Positions 17,351 to 26,569 of a stretch of DNA of 64,000 bases are shown here, piece by piece (positions within the stretch are counted from its first letter, which is position 1; each line of letters opens with the position of its first letter). The notes under the pieces were generated by a model, which worked only from the letters and a program-made list of their open reading frames with translations, was not told the DNA's origin and did no database searches. Origin of the DNA: Nguyenibacter vanlangensis (GTDB lineage Bacteria; Pseudomonadota; Alphaproteobacteria; Acetobacterales; Acetobacteraceae); assembly GCF_038719015.1 (NCBI RefSeq), contig NZ_CP152276.1, forward strand, positions 248,001 through 312,000. Reading direction: 5' to 3'. Made by a program: the position numbers and the translations under genes.

Positions 17351-18682
17351 ATGGATGAGCGCCGACAGAGCAGGGACGACAAAGGCGCAATGACGGCGGA
17401 TATGGCGACGCGGCGCAGCCGGGTCTTGGCGGCGGGCCTGTGGTGGATCGCGCTGGCCTTGACGATGGCGCTGCCGCTCTTTCAGTTGCGCGGCCGGGCG
17501 ATCGGCGACGGGATCATGTCCGCCGTGGGGATTCTGTTCCTGGTCCAGTGCCGGATCGAGCGTGCCGGGACGTGGTGGCGGCGCGGGTGGTTTCCGTTCG
17601 CGCTGGCTTTCTGCGGCCTGGCGGTCCTGTCATCGCTGCTGCATGGATCGCGCCATGCGGTGGGGGAGGCCGCGGTTCTGGTCCGGTTCTTTCTGTTCGC
17701 CGCGGCGCTGGAGCATTGGGTGCTGCGGGGCGCGGCGGCGCGGCGGCGGCTGGGGACGGTGCTTGGGCTGGTGGCGGCGTGGCTGGTGGTGGAATGCTGG
17801 CAGCAATATCTGCTGGGCCATAACCTGCTGGGCTATCCGCGCTGGCCGGACGGCGCGCTGACCGGCCCGTTCTACGAACCCCGGGCCGCGACGCCGCTGC
17901 TGATGACGGCATTTGCCGGCGCCATGCCGGTGGCGCTGCGCTGGATGACGGCGCGGGGCTGGCCATGGCGCGCCGCGGGGGCGGCAATCGTCATGCTGCT
18001 GGTGCTGACGATGGTGCTGATCGGCCAGCGCATGCCCGCGCTGCTGTTCGGGCTGGGCCTGGCGCTGACCGCCCTGTTCGTGCGCTGGGCGCGCCTGCCG
18101 GTGCTGCTGGCGGCCGTCGCGGGCGGGGTGGGGCTGGCCCTGCTGCCGGTGCTGTCGCCGCCGGCCTATGCCAAGCTGGTGGTGCATTTCCTGCAGCAGA
18201 TCCGCCATTTCTCGGACAGCGCGTACGGGCAGATCTATATCCGCGCGGCGGCGATCGTGCGGGACCATCCCTGGCTGGGGCTGGGCGCGGACGGATTCCG
18301 CGATTTCTGCGCCGATCCGGCCTATGTCCACGGGGTGCGCCTGTTCGGCTTGGACCTGCCGGCGCGCGGCGCCGCGGAAGGATGCAATATCCACCCGCAC
18401 AATATCTACCTGGAGGTCGCGACGACGGCGGGCCTGCCCGGGCTGGCCTGTTTCATGGCGATGGCGGCGCTGTGGCTGGGCCGGATGATCCGGGCCCTGG
18501 ACCCCGGCGCGGCGCCGCAGCAGGCCATGCTGTGCGTGATCTGCTGCGTGGTGCTGTGGCCGGTGGCGTCCAGCAGCGCGCTGTTCTCGGCGCGGACGGC
18601 GGGTTGGATCTTCCTGCTGGTCGGCTGGGGGCTGGCGGCCGCGCGCGACGTGGCGGGCGAGGCGCGGCTGCGGCGCGTCTGA
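17351..18682 (+). CDS. O-antigen ligase family membrane protein (WaaL/Wzy-like)
   Basis: 443-residue polytopic membrane protein with about eleven hydrophobic segments. The typical large periplasmic loop lies late in the sequence and contains the family motif HPHNIYLE (with ADGFRDFC and GCNIHPH before it). Such proteins join undecaprenyl-linked glycans to lipid A core or polymerise them in the periplasm. Starts at 17351 (MDERRQSRDDKG) or 17390 are both possible. It is not in a polysaccharide cluster here, and its stop lies only 5 bp from the stop of the convergent cdd. Confidence 0.75.
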   Translation: MDERRQSRDDKGAMTADMATRRSRVLAAGLWWIALALTMALPLFQLRGRAIGDGIMSAVGILFLVQCRIERAGTWWRRGWFPFALAFCGLAVLSSLLHGSRHAVGEAAVLVRFFLFAAALEHWVLRGAAARRRLGTVLGLVAAWLVVECWQQYLLGHNLLGYPRWPDGALTGPFYEPRAATPLLMTAFAGAMPVALRWMTARGWPWRAAGAAIVMLLVLTMVLIGQRMPALLFGLGLALTALFVRWARLPVLLAAVAGGVGLALLPVLSPPAYAKLVVHFLQQIRHFSDSAYGQIYIRAAAIVRDHPWLGLGADGFRDFCADPAYVHGVRLFGLDLPARGAAEGCNIHPHNIYLEVATTAGLPGLACFMAMAALWLGRMIRALDPGAAPQQAMLCVICCVVLWPVASSSALFSARTAGWIFLLVGWGLAAARDVAGEARLRRV

Positions 18683-18687
18683 TCCGT

Positions 18688-19104
18688 TCAGGCTTTCGTC
18701 AGGTCCTCGGGCAGATCCTCGGGGCCGAACGCGTCCGGCAGCAATTCGCCCAGCGTCCGCACCAGCAGCACGGCGCCCGTCGGGCCGACCATGCGGATGC
18801 GCAGGTCCGGCGCGCCGAATTCGCGGATCTTCTGTCGGCAGCCGCCGCAGGGGGCGCAGGGCCGGTCGCCGCCGCCGCAGATCACGATGTCGGTGATGCG
18901 GCGCTGGCCGGCCGCCACCATGGCCGAAATCGCCCCGCCCTCGGCGCAGATGCCCTGCGGATAGGCTGCGTTTTCCGTGTTGCAGCCTGCGAAGATCCGG
19001 CCGTCCGCGCCGCGCAGCGCCGCCCCGACATGAAAGCGCGAATAGGGGGCGTAGGCATTGGCGCGGACCGCGACGGCGGCGTCGATCAGCGGATCACCGG
19101 ACAT
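18688..19104 (-). CDS. cdd: Cytidine deaminase
   Basis: 138-residue homotetrameric-type cytidine deaminase converting (deoxy)cytidine to (deoxy)uridine in pyrimidine salvage. Zinc ligands and catalytic Glu are in GICAEGGAI (Cys53, Glu55) and CAPCGGCRQ (Cys86, Cys89). Substrate-binding residues GCNTENAAYPQG are also present. The ATG at 19104 has AAGGAGAG upstream at a good distance. It is divergent from lysA across about 100 bp. Confidence 0.93.
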   Translation of the reverse strand: MSGDPLIDAAVAVRANAYAPYSRFHVGAALRGADGRIFAGCNTENAAYPQGICAEGGAISAMVAAGQRRITDIVICGGGDRPCAPCGGCRQKIREFGAPDLRIRMVGPTGAVLLVRTLGELLPDAFGPEDLPEDLTKA

Positions 19105-19206
19105 GTCTGTTCTCTCCTTGCTCGGTTCCCGTCGCTCTATCGGATCGGCGGGGGGAAGGATAGCGCGGCGCTTGGAAGCAGGGGCGGGAACCGGTATCCT
19201 GATGAG

Positions 19207-20565
19207 ATGACCGAACCATCTTCTTCGCCCATGGGGCAGGACCCGACCGTCGCGGACATGCTGGCCGGCCGGCCGCATCTGTCGATGCACGCGCTCGACG
19301 GGCTGGTCCTCGAGGACGTGCCGCTGACCGCCATCGCCGATGCGGTGGGCACGCCCACCTGGGTCATGGGCGCGGGCACGCTGCGCGCCCGCTATCGCCG
19401 CCTGACCGGTGCCATGGCCGGGGCCGGGCTGTCGCCCTCGGTGCATTTCGCGGTGAAGGCGAACGACCATCTGGCGGTCCTGCGCGTGCTGGCGCAGGAA
19501 GGCGCGGGGGCGGATGTCGTCAGCGGCGGCGAGTTGCTGCGGGCCCGGGCGGCCGGCATTCCGGCGTCGCGCATCGTCTTTTCCGGCGTCGGTAAATCCC
19601 ATGACGAGCTGGGCCTGGCCCTGGCCGAGGCGATCGCTCATATCGCGGTGGAAAGCGCCGAGGAACTGGAGATCCTGTCCGCGGTGGCCGCGGCGGCCGG
19701 GCGCGTGGCGCGGATCACCCTGCGGGTGAATCCCGATGTCGATGCCGGCACGCACGAGAAGATCACGACCGGCCTGTCCACCAACAAGTTCGGCATCGCC
19801 TATGCCCGGGCGGTGGAGCTGTATGCCCGCGCCGCCGCGTTGCCCGGTCTGCATCCGCTGGGCTTTTCGCTGCATATCGGCAGCCAGATCACCTCCATGG
19901 CCCCCTATCGCGCCGCCTTTGCCCGCGTGGCCGACCTGGTGCGCGCCGTGCGGGCGCGCGGCCTGGCGGTGTCGCTGGTGGATTGCGGCGGCGGACTGGG
20001 CATCTGCTACCGCGACGAGGGCGAGGGCGCGCCGGCGGCGCTGGCCGGCGCGATCCGGGCCGAGCTGGGCGCGCTGGACGTGCGCCTGGCGATCGAGCCG
20101 GGGCGCTGGCTGGCCGGTCCGGCCGGGGTGCTGCTGTCGCGCGTGATCCTGCGCAAGGCGGGCGAGGACGGGTTGCCGCCTTTCCTGATCCTGGACGCGG
20201 CGATGAACGACCTGATGCGGCCCAGCCTGTACGATGCGTGGCATGGCATCCTGCCGCTGTCGGCGCGCGATGCGGTGCAGCCGCCGGAGGCGGTGAACGT
20301 GGTCGGGCCCGTATGCGAAAGCGCGGATTCCTTCGCCCGCAACCGCATGCTGCCGCGCCTGGGCGATGGGGCGGCCGTGGCCCTGCTGGATACGGGGGCC
20401 TATGGGATGGTCATGAGTTCGACCTATAACGGGCGGCCGCTGGCCGCGCAGGTCCTGGTCGATGGCGGGCGCTGGAGCGTGATTCGCCCACGCCAGCCGG
20501 TTGCCGAATTGTGGGCGGCCGACCGCGTTCCGGACTGGATCGCTCCCGCGCCGGTCGGCGCCTGA
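19207..20565 (+). CDS. lysA: Diaminopimelate decarboxylase
   Basis: 452-residue fold type III PLP enzyme that decarboxylates meso-diaminopimelate to lysine. PLP Lys84 is in VHFAVKANDH; further marks are GAGADVVSGGELLRA, LHIGSQI, DCGGGLGI, the phosphate-binding EPGRWLAGPAG and the active-site GPVCESAD near the C-terminus. The start MTEPSSSP at 19207 gives a slightly long N-terminus compared with the family. The downstream DUF4175 gene begins 4 bp after the stop, so they are likely co-transcribed; the same order occurs in related alphaproteobacteria. Confidence 0.95.
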   Translation: MTEPSSSPMGQDPTVADMLAGRPHLSMHALDGLVLEDVPLTAIADAVGTPTWVMGAGTLRARYRRLTGAMAGAGLSPSVHFAVKANDHLAVLRVLAQEGAGADVVSGGELLRARAAGIPASRIVFSGVGKSHDELGLALAEAIAHIAVESAEELEILSAVAAAAGRVARITLRVNPDVDAGTHEKITTGLSTNKFGIAYARAVELYARAAALPGLHPLGFSLHIGSQITSMAPYRAAFARVADLVRAVRARGLAVSLVDCGGGLGICYRDEGEGAPAALAGAIRAELGALDVRLAIEPGRWLAGPAGVLLSRVILRKAGEDGLPPFLILDAAMNDLMRPSLYDAWHGILPLSARDAVQPPEAVNVVGPVCESADSFARNRMLPRLGDGAAVALLDTGAYGMVMSSTYNGRPLAAQVLVDGGRWSVIRPRQPVAELWAADRVPDWIAPAPVGA

Positions 20566-20569
20566 GCCC

Positions 20570-23488
20570 ATGACGGGCGGGACCGCTTCCCCCCAGGAGA
20601 TGGCCGGGCACATGGCCGGGCAGGGCGCGGTGCCGGCGTCGTTTCCGGCCCGGCTGGCCGCGGCGCGGCATCGGGCGCGCGCCGTGCTGTGGATCGAGGC
20701 CGTGTGGCCGGTGCTGCTGCCGGTGCTGGGCGGGGTGCTGGCCTATATGATCGCGGGCCTGCTGGGCCTGCCGCAGGGCTTGCCGGACGGGTGGCATGTC
20801 CTGCTGCTGCTGGTGCTGGCGGGGGCTGCCGTGGCGTGGCTGGCCTGGCGCGGGCGCCGTATCGTGCCGCCCGCCGCGCGCGGGATCGACCGGCGGATCG
20901 AACTGGCGTCGGGCCTGGCGCATCGGCCGTTGCAGGCCCTGTCCGACCATCCGGCGGAAGCGGGGGCCGGGCAGGCCGCGCTGTGGGCGCAGCATCTGCG
21001 CCGGACGGGGCAGGCGATCGGCCGCCTGCGCGCCGGCTGGCCGCGCCTGTCGGTGGCGGCGCATGACCGGTGGCGGCTGGGGATGATTCTGGTGCCGGGG
21101 CTGCTGGCCGCGCTGCTGTGGGCCGGCGGCGACGCGCCGGGGCGGCTGGCGGCGGCGTTCTGGCCGGGGCTGGACGATCCGGGGGCGCCGCGTCCGCATA
21201 TCCAGGCCTGGATCACCATGCCGTCCTATGCGCCCGGGGCGCCGGTTTTCCTGGACGACCGTGCGGGAACGGCGGTCGTGCCCGAGGGCGCGGTGCTGAG
21301 CATCAGCGTGACCGATCTGCGCGGCCGGCCGTCGCTGCGCGTGGCGGCCGACGGAGAGGGCGCGGCGGCGAGAGGCGGCGCAGTGGCGGGGGCAGTGACC
21401 GGGCCAGTGACCGGGCCGGGCCGGTTCCGCCCGCTGGGCCCCGGTAGCTGGTCGGCCGACATAAAGTTGCTGGGCAGCGCGAGCCTGACCCTGCGCGGCC
21501 GTGGGCGGTCCTTCAGCCGGTGGAATGTGACGATCCTGCCCGACGCCGCGCCGGCCGTGTCCTGGAGGGCGGGGGCGGGCAGCATGCCGGGGGAATGGCG
21601 GACACGCCTGCCCTATAGCGCGCGGCAGGCCTATGGCATCGCCACGTTGCGGGCCGAGCTGCATCTGATTCGGCCGGGCAGGGAGCAGGCGCAGGGCCAG
21701 GGGGAGCGGGTATTATCCGTGCCGATCCCGGTGGATGGCCGGCCCAAGGAGGTGACGGGCACCGCCCTGCCGGACCTTTCCGCCGATCCCTGGGCGGGCG
21801 AGGAAGTAGCCGGGCGCCTGGTGGCGACCAGTGCCAGCGGGCGCGAAGGGCGCAGCGACGAGATCCGCTTTCGTCTGGGGGCGCGGCTGTTTCGCAATCC
21901 GATGGCCAGGGCGGTGCTGGATGTGCGCCGCCGGGTCGCCGTGGGACGGGAGAGCCGCTTTACGGCGGCGAGCGACCTGCTGGCGCTGGGCGAGACGCCC
22001 GATCCGTTCGCGCATGATGCCGGAATGCTGCTGAACCTGACCAGTGCCGCAGCCCTGCTGGAAAGCCGGGACGTCGAGGCCGGCGCGGCGACCGCCCGGG
22101 CCGTCGACCAGGCGCTGGCGCGGCTGTGGTACCTGGCGCTGGATATCGAGGACAGTGCGCAGGGCGGGCGCGCCGGAGCGCAGGCTGCGCTGGATGTCCG
22201 GGCGGCGCAGGAGGCCGTGGCCGCCCAGTTGAACCATATGCGGGCATTGGGCGCGCAAGGGCAGTCCCCGGCCGAACAGGCCGAATTGCAGCGCCGGGTC
22301 GAGGCGCTGCGCCAGGCGATCATGCGCCGCATGCAGGCCCTGACGCAGCAGGCCGTGCGGTCGCACACCGCCATTCCCGCCCTGCCGGGCCTGGCGCAGG
22401 ATGGCGACAAGGCGTTGTCGCACATGATGCAGCAGATGCAGGATGCCGCCCGGAACGGCCGGTCGGCCGAGGCCATGCAGGCCCTGCAGCAGATGGAAGA
22501 CATGCTGGAGCGCATGCGCTCGGCCACGCCGCAGGACCTGGCGGCCATGGCGCGGCAGATGCAGGCCCGCCAGCAGGCGCTGGAACAGCAGCAGGCGCTG
22601 CAGGACCTGATCCGCCGCCAGTCCGGCCTGCTGGACCACAGCCAGTCGCGGCTGGACCGGGCGCGCCGCGCCCAGGAGCGGGTCGAGGAGGCGCGGCGTG
22701 CGGCCCAGGGGGATCGTGCGCCCGACACGGATCGCGACCTGGCATCGATGCCGACCGCCGAATTGCTGCGCCAACTGGGGCTGAAGCCGCCGCCGGACAT
22801 GCCGCCGGACGAAACGGACGGGCAAGAGGATCACCGGACGCCCCAAGGCGCCGACAGCCGGGAGGCGGACGGAAAGAGCGGTGGGACGGGGGATCAGCCC
22901 GCCCCGCACGATGCGGCCGATGGCGAGGCCCGGCATCAGGATCGCGCCGTGCAGCATGCGCTGGACCGTGCGCTGGACCAGTTGGGCAGCGAGTTCAAGG
23001 ACCTGACCGGAAAGGGCGCGCCCGGCGGGTTTTCCGATGCGCGGGGAGCGATGAAGGCGGCCCGGTCCGCCCTGTCCGCCGGCAGCGATGCCGATGCGGC
23101 CGACGCGCAGCGCAAGGCCCTGGCCGACCTGCAGAAGGGCGCGCAGCAGATGCGTCAGGCCATGAAGGGTTCGGGCGGCGGAGCCGGCAGCTTGCTGCCG
23201 GCCATCGGCGGCGGATCGGGCGCGGGCGGCCCGGGTGACGGCAGCCAGGGCGATGGCGGGCAATCCGGTGACGATGCGCAGGCGGACGACCGCGGCGGGG
23301 ACCGCGATCCGCTGGGCCGCCGCACCGGCGAGGGCAAGGACGGGCTGGATGCCGACACCCATGTGCCCGACACGATGTCGCGCGAGCGTGCCCGGGACAT
23401 CGAGCAGGAATTGCGCCGCCGCGATTCCGACCGGACCCGCCCGCGTGAAGAGCTGGATTACCTGGACCGGCTGCTGAAATCCTTCTGA
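20570..23488 (+). CDS. TIGR02302/DUF4175 family membrane protein with long coiled-coil, Gln-rich C-terminus
   Basis: 972 residues. Two N-terminal membrane helices (about residues 43-65 and 75-95), a further hydrophobic stretch near 180, then a beta-rich periplasm-like part (PHIQAWITMPSYAPGAPVFL). The second half is a long, Met/Gln/Ala-rich helical region, the source of the 'low-complexity' label for this alphaproteobacterial family, and the tail is highly charged (RERARDIEQELRRRDSD then ELDYLDRLLKSF). No enzymatic motif is visible; the role is unknown. Coupling to lysA hints at an envelope job, since diaminopimelate is a peptidoglycan precursor, but that is only context. Confidence 0.85.
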   Translation: MTGGTASPQEMAGHMAGQGAVPASFPARLAAARHRARAVLWIEAVWPVLLPVLGGVLAYMIAGLLGLPQGLPDGWHVLLLLVLAGAAVAWLAWRGRRIVPPAARGIDRRIELASGLAHRPLQALSDHPAEAGAGQAALWAQHLRRTGQAIGRLRAGWPRLSVAAHDRWRLGMILVPGLLAALLWAGGDAPGRLAAAFWPGLDDPGAPRPHIQAWITMPSYAPGAPVFLDDRAGTAVVPEGAVLSISVTDLRGRPSLRVAADGEGAAARGGAVAGAVTGPVTGPGRFRPLGPGSWSADIKLLGSASLTLRGRGRSFSRWNVTILPDAAPAVSWRAGAGSMPGEWRTRLPYSARQAYGIATLRAELHLIRPGREQAQGQGERVLSVPIPVDGRPKEVTGTALPDLSADPWAGEEVAGRLVATSASGREGRSDEIRFRLGARLFRNPMARAVLDVRRRVAVGRESRFTAASDLLALGETPDPFAHDAGMLLNLTSAAALLESRDVEAGAATARAVDQALARLWYLALDIEDSAQGGRAGAQAALDVRAAQEAVAAQLNHMRALGAQGQSPAEQAELQRRVEALRQAIMRRMQALTQQAVRSHTAIPALPGLAQDGDKALSHMMQQMQDAARNGRSAEAMQALQQMEDMLERMRSATPQDLAAMARQMQARQQALEQQQALQDLIRRQSGLLDHSQSRLDRARRAQERVEEARRAAQGDRAPDTDRDLASMPTAELLRQLGLKPPPDMPPDETDGQEDHRTPQGADSREADGKSGGTGDQPAPHDAADGEARHQDRAVQHALDRALDQLGSEFKDLTGKGAPGGFSDARGAMKAARSALSAGSDADAADAQRKALADLQKGAQQMRQAMKGSGGGAGSLLPAIGGGSGAGGPGDGSQGDGGQSGDDAQADDRGGDRDPLGRRTGEGKDGLDADTHVPDTMSRERARDIEQELRRRDSDRTRPREELDYLDRLLKSF

Positions 23489-23507
23489 ACGCGCCCGATT
23501 CCGGCCG

Positions 23508-23678
23508 TCAGTCGGGGGCCGGATAGGTCCGCGGATAGGTGATGTGCGAGGCCGGGCCGGGGGCGGAGGGCCCCCCCTTCTTGCCGCAGGCCGCAAGGCC
23601 GCCCGCCAGGGCGCCCAGCAGCAGCAGCGTGCCCAGCAGGCGGGTCGCGCCCTTCGTCATGCCGCCCATGCTTCTCAT
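23508..23678 (-). CDS. lptM: LptM-like small lipoprotein
   Basis: Short lipoprotein of 56 residues (50 if ATG 23660 is used). A hydrophobic signal peptide ends in the lipobox LAAC, directly followed by GKKGGP, the LptM (YifL) signature; LptM assists maturation of the LptD/LptE outer-membrane LPS translocon. The start at 23678 overlaps the argH stop as ATGA, suggesting translational coupling; two in-frame ATGs lie 9 and 18 bp later. The position immediately behind argH, often followed by lysA, is a widely conserved arrangement in proteobacteria. Confidence 0.8.
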   Translation of the reverse strand: MRSMGGMTKGATRLLGTLLLLGALAGGLAACGKKGGPSAPGPASHITYPRTYPAPD

Positions 23679-25108
23679 GCCGCGGGCTCTCCGAGGGCGG
23701 CCAGCCAGCGCGCGGCCTGGGCGCGGACATTGGCCGGCGCGGTGCCGCCTTCGCTGGTGCGCGAGGCGATCGAGGATTCGACGGTCAGCACCGAGAAGAT
23801 TTCGGCGGTGATGCCGGCTTCCTCGGCCTGCATTTCTTCCAGCGTCAGGTCCGCCAGGTCGACGCCCCGCTTTTCGGCCAGGCCGACCAGGCGGCCCGTG
23901 ACGTGGTGGGCGGTGCGGAAGGGCAGTTTCAGGACGCGTACCAGCCAGTCGGCCAGGTCGGTGGCGGTGGAGAAGCCCGACCCGGCATAGGTGCGCATCC
24001 GTTCGGTATGGGGCACCAGGTCGCGCACCATGCCGTCGCAGGCCGCCAGCGACAGGGCGGCGGCGTCGGTCGCGGCGAAGACCGGTTCCTTGTCCTCTTG
24101 CGTGTCCTTGGCATAGGCCAGCGGCAGGCCCTTCATGACCGTCAGCAGCCCGACCAGCGCGCCGCTGATGCGGCCGATCTTGGCGCGCACCAGTTCGGCG
24201 GCGTCGGGGTTGCGCTTCTGCGGCATGATGGACGAGCCTGTGGTGAAGGCGTCGGACAGGCGCACGAACGAGAACGGCGCCGAGCACCAGATCACGATTT
24301 CCTCGGACAGGCGCGACAGGTGCATGGCCAGGATCGAGAGCGCCGAGAGATATTCCAGCGCGAAATCCCGGTCGGACACCGCGTCCAGCGAATTGGCGGT
24401 GGGGCGGTCGAAGCCCAGGGCTGCCGCCGTCATCCGCCGGTCGATGGGAAAGGACGTGCCGGCCAACGCGGCCGAGCCGAGCGGGCATTCGTTCAGGCGC
24501 CGGCGCGTGTCGGCCAGCCGCCCGCGATCGCGCGCCAGCATTTCGACATAGGCCATCAGATGGTGGCCGAAGGTCACGGGCTGGGCGGTCTGCAGGTGGG
24601 TGAAGCCGGGCATCGGCGCATCGGCATGCTCCAGCGCGCGGCGGCTGAGCGCGCGCATCAGCGACGCCGCCTGCGCGTCCAGCCCGTCGATGGCATCGCG
24701 CACCCACAGACGGAAATCGGTGGCGACCTGGTCGTTGCGCGAGCGCGCGGTATGAAGCCGCTTGCCGGCCTCGCCGATCCGTTCGGACAGGCGGGCCTCG
24801 ATATTCATGTGGATGTCTTCGAGCGCGGTGCTGAACGTGAACCGGCCGGCGGCGATCTCCGCGCCGATCTCGGTCAGGCCCCTGCGGATTTCGGCCTCGT
24901 CCGCTTCGGAAATGATGCCGGTCCGAGCCAGCATGGCGGCATGGGCCAGCGAGCCCGCGATGTCCTGCCGCCACAGCGCCTGGTCGAAGCCGATCGAGGC
25001 ATTGATGTCCTGCATGATGGCCGACGGGCCACCGGCGAACCGCCCGCCCCATTGAGCGTTGGCCAGCGCACCGTCCTTGCCCGTTTGCTGTTCTTCGTTC
25101 ACAGACAT
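23675..25108 (-). CDS. argH: Argininosuccinate lyase
   Basis: 477-residue member of the fumarase/aspartase superfamily; it splits argininosuccinate into arginine and fumarate. Motifs: [14 protein letters not shown] at the N-terminus, [21 protein letters not shown] and the signature [19 protein letters not shown] 25108 is used here, but a GTG two codons later has GGA at a better distance. Only 3 bp separate this start from that of the divergent TlpA-like gene, so each promoter must lie within the other gene. Confidence 0.95.
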   Translation of the reverse strand: MSVNEEQQTGKDGALANAQWGGRFAGGPSAIMQDINASIGFDQALWRQDIAGSLAHAAMLARTGIISEADEAEIRRGLTEIGAEIAAGRFTFSTALEDIHMNIEARLSERIGEAGKRLHTARSRNDQVATDFRLWVRDAIDGLDAQAASLMRALSRRALEHADAPMPGFTHLQTAQPVTFGHHLMAYVEMLARDRGRLADTRRRLNECPLGSAALAGTSFPIDRRMTAAALGFDRPTANSLDAVSDRDFALEYLSALSILAMHLSRLSEEIVIWCSAPFSFVRLSDAFTTGSSIMPQKRNPDAAELVRAKIGRISGALVGLLTVMKGLPLAYAKDTQEDKEPVFAATDAAALSLAACDGMVRDLVPHTERMRTYAGSGFSTATDLADWLVRVLKLPFRTAHHVTGRLVGLAEKRGVDLADLTLEEMQAEEAGITAEIFSVLTVESSIASRTSEGGTAPANVRAQAARWLAALGEPAA

Positions 25109-25111
25109 TCC

Positions 25112-25702
25112 ATGCCCCAGATCTTGTCGAAACCCGTCGATCGCCGCGCCCTGCTCGCGAATGGCGGCACCCTACTGGCCGCATGGCTCGGGTGCAAATC
25201 CATCCTTGCGCCGTGCCGGGCGGCGGCGGAAGACGGGCCGGTCGCCGTGCCCTTGTCCAGCCTGCGACCGCATGCCCCGCGCGCCGTGCCGGACATGCGC
25301 TTCGCGGACGGGACCGGCGCGGTGCGGACGCCGGCCGACTGGCGGGGACGGATCGTGGTGCTGAATCTGTGGGCCACCTGGTGCCAGCCCTGCGTGGCCG
25401 AAATGCCGGCGCTGGCGGCGCTGGCCCGGCATGCGGCGCCCGGCGGCGACATCGCGGTCCTGCCGGTATCGGTGGATCACGGCGGGGCGGCGACCGTGCG
25501 CCGCTTCTATGCCGCTCACGGCGTGGCCGGCCTGCCGATCCTGTGCGATCCGCAGATGGCGATTCCGGCGGCGCTGCACGAGGACGGCGTGCCCGTGACC
25601 CTGGTGCTGGATCGCAGGGGGCGGGAAATCCTGCGGATCGGCGGTCCGGTCCTGTGGGATGCGCCGGATGTGCCGGCGCTGCTGCGCCGCATGGCGGGGT
25701 GA
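25112..25702 (+). CDS. TlpA-like exported thioredoxin-fold protein
   Basis: 196 residues. The N-terminus has a twin-arginine-like export signal ([19 protein letters not shown]) and a thioredoxin domain follows with LWATWCQPC (Cys91, Cys94), typical of periplasmic TlpA/ResA/CcmG disulfide reductases used in cytochrome maturation or redox repair. Cys28 after WLG could in principle be lipidated but the lipobox is poor. The start is uncertain: no ribosome site is visible upstream of ATG 25112 and it abuts the argH start. A tight downstream gene (24 bp) encodes an amidohydrolase. Confidence 0.8.
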   Translation: MPQILSKPVDRRALLANGGTLLAAWLGCKSILAPCRAAAEDGPVAVPLSSLRPHAPRAVPDMRFADGTGAVRTPADWRGRIVVLNLWATWCQPCVAEMPALAALARHAAPGGDIAVLPVSVDHGGAATVRRFYAAHGVAGLPILCDPQMAIPAALHEDGVPVTLVLDRRGREILRIGGPVLWDAPDVPALLRRMAG

Positions 25703-25726
25703 GAGGATTGGAACGAGGCGGGCGGG

Positions 25727-26569
25727 ATGAGGCCGGCGGAATTCGGGGGCACGGTGCGGGACGATAATCTTTCGGGCCACGGTCTTTCCAGTCCGGGTCC
25801 TTCAGGACGAACGGGGTTGCTGGGGCCGCATGACCCGGCGCCCGTCATGATCCATGGGCGGGCGGGCGCGTCGCCCTTCGTCCTGGTCAGCGACCATGCG
25901 GGGCGCGCGGTGCCGGCCGGCCTGGGCGACCTGGGCGTGCCGGCGGCGGAGTGGGAGCGCCATATCGCCTGGGATATCGGCATGGCCGGCATGGGGCGGC
26001 ACCTGGCGGGGCTGCTGGATACGATCCTGATCGAACAGGCCTATTCCCGGCTGGTGATCGACTGCAACCGCGCGCCGGGTCATCCGACCTCGGTCGTGCG
26101 GGTCAGCGACGGGACGGCGGTGCCCGGCAACCTGGACCTGGATGACGACGACGTGGCGGCGCGGGTCGCGGCGATCTTCCGTCCCTATCACGACCGGATC
26201 GCCGCCGAACTGGCCGGGCGGCCGGCGGACTCCACGATCGTGGTGGCGCTGCATAGCTTCACTCCGGAAATGGGCGGAGTGGCGCGGCCCTGGCATGCCG
26301 GCATCCTGCACAACCATGCGCCGCGTTTCGGCCTGATGCTGAAGGCGCTGCTGGAGGAGGAGACCGGGCTGCTGGTGGGGGACAACGAGCCCTATGCCTT
26401 GACCGATACCAGCGACTACACGATTCCCACACATGCCGAGGCGCGGGGGCTGCCGCATGTCGAGCTGGAGATCCGCCAGGACCTGGTGGCGGATGCGGTT
26501 GGCCAGCGGGAATGGGCGGAACGGCTGGCGCGGCTGCTGCCGCTTGCATGGGAGCGTTATCGGGCATGA
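25727..26569 (+). CDS. N-formylglutamate amidohydrolase family protein (second of two)
   Basis: 280 residues. Family marks are FVLVSDHAGRAVP, EWERHIAWDIG, YSRLVIDCNRAPGHP, VALHSFTPEM and GDNEPYALTDTSDYTIP. It belongs to a subgroup different from the paralogue at 7.3-8.2 kb, which has SPHSGRSYP instead of SDHAGRAVP. The first 35 or so residues are low-complexity and may not all be translated, but the segment GLLGPHDPAPVMIHG is typical of the subgroup. Its stop overlaps the start of aroE (ATGA), beginning a tight run aroE-coaE-dnaQ. Confidence 0.8.
   Translation: MRPAEFGGTVRDDNLSGHGLSSPGPSGRTGLLGPHDPAPVMIHGRAGASPFVLVSDHAGRAVPAGLGDLGVPAAEWERHIAWDIGMAGMGRHLAGLLDTILIEQAYSRLVIDCNRAPGHPTSVVRVSDGTAVPGNLDLDDDDVAARVAAIFRPYHDRIAAELAGRPADSTIVVALHSFTPEMGGVARPWHAGILHNHAPRFGLMLKALLEEETGLLVGDNEPYALTDTSDYTIPTHAEARGLPHVELEIRQDLVADAVGQREWAERLARLLPLAWERYRA

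Noticed and set aside
17965..20565. 866-residue frame on the plus strand running through the O-antigen ligase, cdd and lysA region
   Set aside because: Only its end (from 19207) is real lysA. The upstream part is Gly/Ala/Arg-rich and out of frame with the ligase.
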